Of a stretch of 64,000 bases of DNA, positions 62,567 through 64,000 are shown piece after piece. Position numbers and translations under genes: made by a program. The notes under the pieces were generated by a model, which saw nothing but the letters and a program-made list of their open reading frames with translations, did no database searches and had not been told where the DNA came from. Each line of letters opens with the position of its first letter. Positions within the stretch are counted from its first letter, which is position 1. The stretch is from assembly GCA_000161975.1 (NCBI GenBank), contig GG688422.1, forward strand, positions 741,824 through 805,823, in the 5' to 3' direction. The DNA is from Eubacterium saphenum ATCC 49989 (GTDB taxonomy: Bacteria > Bacillota > Clostridia > Peptostreptococcales > Anaerovoracaceae).

Positions 62567-64000
62567 AGATGTTTAGAAATTCATTGTTATTGGATAAAGA
62601 TGCAGAAAAAGGGCTGAGAGCTGCAGCGGTATCCTGCTTTTTTACAAGCCTTTCGTTGATGATTCCTTTCATGATTACTATAAGGCTATGCATAGAGGTT
62701 TTAAACCCTCTAATCGGGGAAGATGTTTCCTGGAATAAAATATGGATACTGTTTGGAGCCGGCATAGTAGCCTTTATTATAGTCTTTTTGCTTTCAAAGC
62801 ATGACTATTTGAAAACATATGTATTTTCTTATAATCAGTCAGAGGCAACCAGACTTCGTGTAGCGGAGAAAATGCTGAAGCTCCCTATGAGCTTTTTTAA
62901 CGCAAGAGATTTGAGCGAGTTATCTTCCAATATTATGACGGACTGTACGAATATTGAAACGGCTACCTCAAGTATCGTGCCGCAGCTTCTTGCGAACATA
63001 GCATCCTCAGTGTTTGTCTTAATATGTCTTGCGTTTTTTGATTGGAGGATGGTGTTATCCATATTTGCTATGCTTCCGATTGCGGCGCTCGTTTTTTGGA
63101 TGAGTCGTAAGCTTCAAAACCGCTTGTTTGTAAAACATATTTCCGCAAAGCTTGCATCGGAAAAACAATCCCAAGAGTATCTGGACGGTATTAAAGTGAT
63201 ACGTTCCTGCAACCTAGGCGGAGAGAAATACAAAAAGCTTGATGAGGCTTTCACAGAATTGCGAAAAGTGGCTATTCGCATAGAGCTCGCTTCAGGTTCT
63301 GTCATGGCATTGTCATCAATGTTGCTTAGATCGGGCATCGGTATCACTGTTTTCGTGGGTGTGCATCTGCTAACCGCAGGGCGGATCGATTTTCTCGTAA
63401 TGCTTATGTTTTTGATAATTGTAAGTAGAATTTATGGTCCTATCCTTACAGTGCTGACCTTGTTGCCGGATATACTTTATTTGAAAGCTTCTTCTAAGCG
63501 CATTCGTGCTTTGATGGAAAGCCAAGCAATGACGGGAGAAGTCGGTATTCCGATTGAAAATATGGATATATCTTTTGATAATGTGAGTTTTGCATACGGT
63601 GAGGAAAACGTGCTCAATGAAGTGAGCTTCACGGCAAAACCCGGGCAAATTACAGCGCTTGTGGGACCTTCAGGTAGCGGTAAAAGTACTATTTCGAAGC
63701 TTGCAGCGAGATTTTGGGATGCAGATGATGGAAGGGTTAATGTAGGAGGTGTGAATGTAAAGGATCTCGATCCTGAATATTTAATGAAGCATTTTTCCTT
63801 CGTATTCCAGGATGTTATTCTCTTCAATGATACTATAGAAAATAATATTCGTATTGGAAACCTCAATGCAGGTGAGGAAGAAATAAGAGCAGCAGCCAAG
63901 GCGGCTTGTTGTGACGAGTTTATAGAAAAACTTCCGGACGGGTATCAAACCATGCTCGGTGAAAACGGAGCGACGCTTTCAGGGGGAGAAAGACAGCGCA
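62563..64000 (+). CDS. ABC half-transporter, YbtQ-like, 3' end beyond the window
   Basis: The frame opens at ATG 62563 behind GGAGGAGG, overlapping the previous stop as ATGA, and stays open to the window edge (479 codons). Six hydrophobic segments fill about residues 18-300. The ATPase begins near 335 with Walker A GPSGSGKST near 367, the Q-loop in FVFQDVILF and the signature LSGGERQR at the edge. Walker B and the switch histidine lie outside. It is the partner of the upstream half-transporter. With the AraC regulator and ECF parts this locus looks like a regulated importer for a metal chelate or a vitamin. Confidence 0.85.
   Translation, partial: MKMFRNSLLLDKDAEKGLRAAAVSCFFTSLSLMIPFMITIRLCIEVLNPLIGEDVSWNKIWILFGAGIVAFIIVFLLSKHDYLKTYVFSYNQSEATRLRVAEKMLKLPMSFFNARDLSELSSNIMTDCTNIETATSSIVPQLLANIASSVFVLICLAFFDWRMVLSIFAMLPIAALVFWMSRKLQNRLFVKHISAKLASEKQSQEYLDGIKVIRSCNLGGEKYKKLDEAFTELRKVAIRIELASGSVMALSSMLLRSGIGITVFVGVHLLTAGRIDFLVMLMFLIIVSRIYGPILTVLTLLPDILYLKASSKRIRALMESQAMTGEVGIPIENMDISFDNVSFAYGEENVLNEVSFTAKPGQITALVGPSGSGKSTISKLAARFWDADDGRVNVGGVNVKDLDPEYLMKHFSFVFQDVILFNDTIENNIRIGNLNAGEEEIRAAAKAACCDEFIEKLPDGYQTMLGENGATLSGGERQR

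Overview
The window looks like chromosomal DNA of a low-GC, Gram-positive anaerobe of the class Clostridia. A host-associated or oral lineage of the Eubacteriales Family XIII/Mogibacterium type is my inference, not something the sequence proves. The grounds are a Bacillus-like tmRNA tag, the DXP isoprenoid route, a large 2-hydroxyacyl-CoA dehydratase activase, phosphotransacetylase, a MutS/MutL pair whose MutL carries the endonuclease motif, Shine-Dalgarno-led genes with many TTG/GTG starts, and no outer-membrane functions.

Layout. (1) 1-6503 is an AT-rich accessory block. It holds a lactococcin-972-like bacteriocin precursor between two modules, each made of a bacteriocin-associated MacB-like membrane protein and an ABC ATPase. 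The first membrane protein is cut by the window edge. A YefM antitoxin with a truncated YoeB toxin lies between the modules. (2) 6636-22786 is a long co-directional housekeeping run: pseudouridine synthase, Asp23, nusB, xseA, xseB, ispA, dxs, tlyA, aminotransferase, mutS, mutL, miaA, a XerS-like recombinase and a methionine gamma-lyase-family protein, with very short gaps. (3) 22787-26535 has a divergent 39-residue membrane-protein gene, then glyA, an isomerase-only GlmS-like protein and a membrane-anchored methyltransferase. (4) 26712-29066, minus strand, pairs a secreted helveticin-J-like protein with a TagB/TagF-type glycerophosphotransferase. (5) 29157-37876 has gltX, the 1412-residue activase, ruvC, convergent pta, an 83-bp two-copy repeat and birA. 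(6) 38285-52486 is a single giant gene for a secreted protein of about 4733 residues, built from BspA-like, about 31 InlB-B-like and about 12 Ig-like repeats. It contains an eight-G tract whose slippage would truncate it, and a second eight-G tract lies in its leader. (7) 52487-56851 holds degenerate repeats, a Sel1-repeat protein, putP, ssrA (tmRNA), a RelB-like/PIN toxin-antitoxin pair and an ICMT-type methyltransferase. (8) 56880-64000 is an AraC regulator diverging from an ECF transporter (EcfT, fused EcfA, MptD-type S component) followed by two YbtP/YbtQ-like ABC half-transporters, the last running off the window.

The housekeeping runs serve DNA repair and recombination (XseAB, MutSL, RuvC, Xer), tRNA and rRNA modification (MiaA, TlyA, RluA-type), isoprenoid precursor supply (Dxs, IspA) and one-carbon metabolism (GlyA). 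The accessory genes cluster around competition (bacteriocin, helveticin-like protein, toxin-antitoxins), the cell surface (giant repeat protein, teichoic-acid-type transferase) and nutrient capture (PutP, the AraC-ECF-ABC locus). The most interesting candidates are the doubled Lcn972-type locus with its palindromic promoter, the G-tract-controlled giant surface protein, the unlisted small membrane protein, and the AraC-linked ECF/ABC importer. All family assignments were made by reading motifs; no database search was run.
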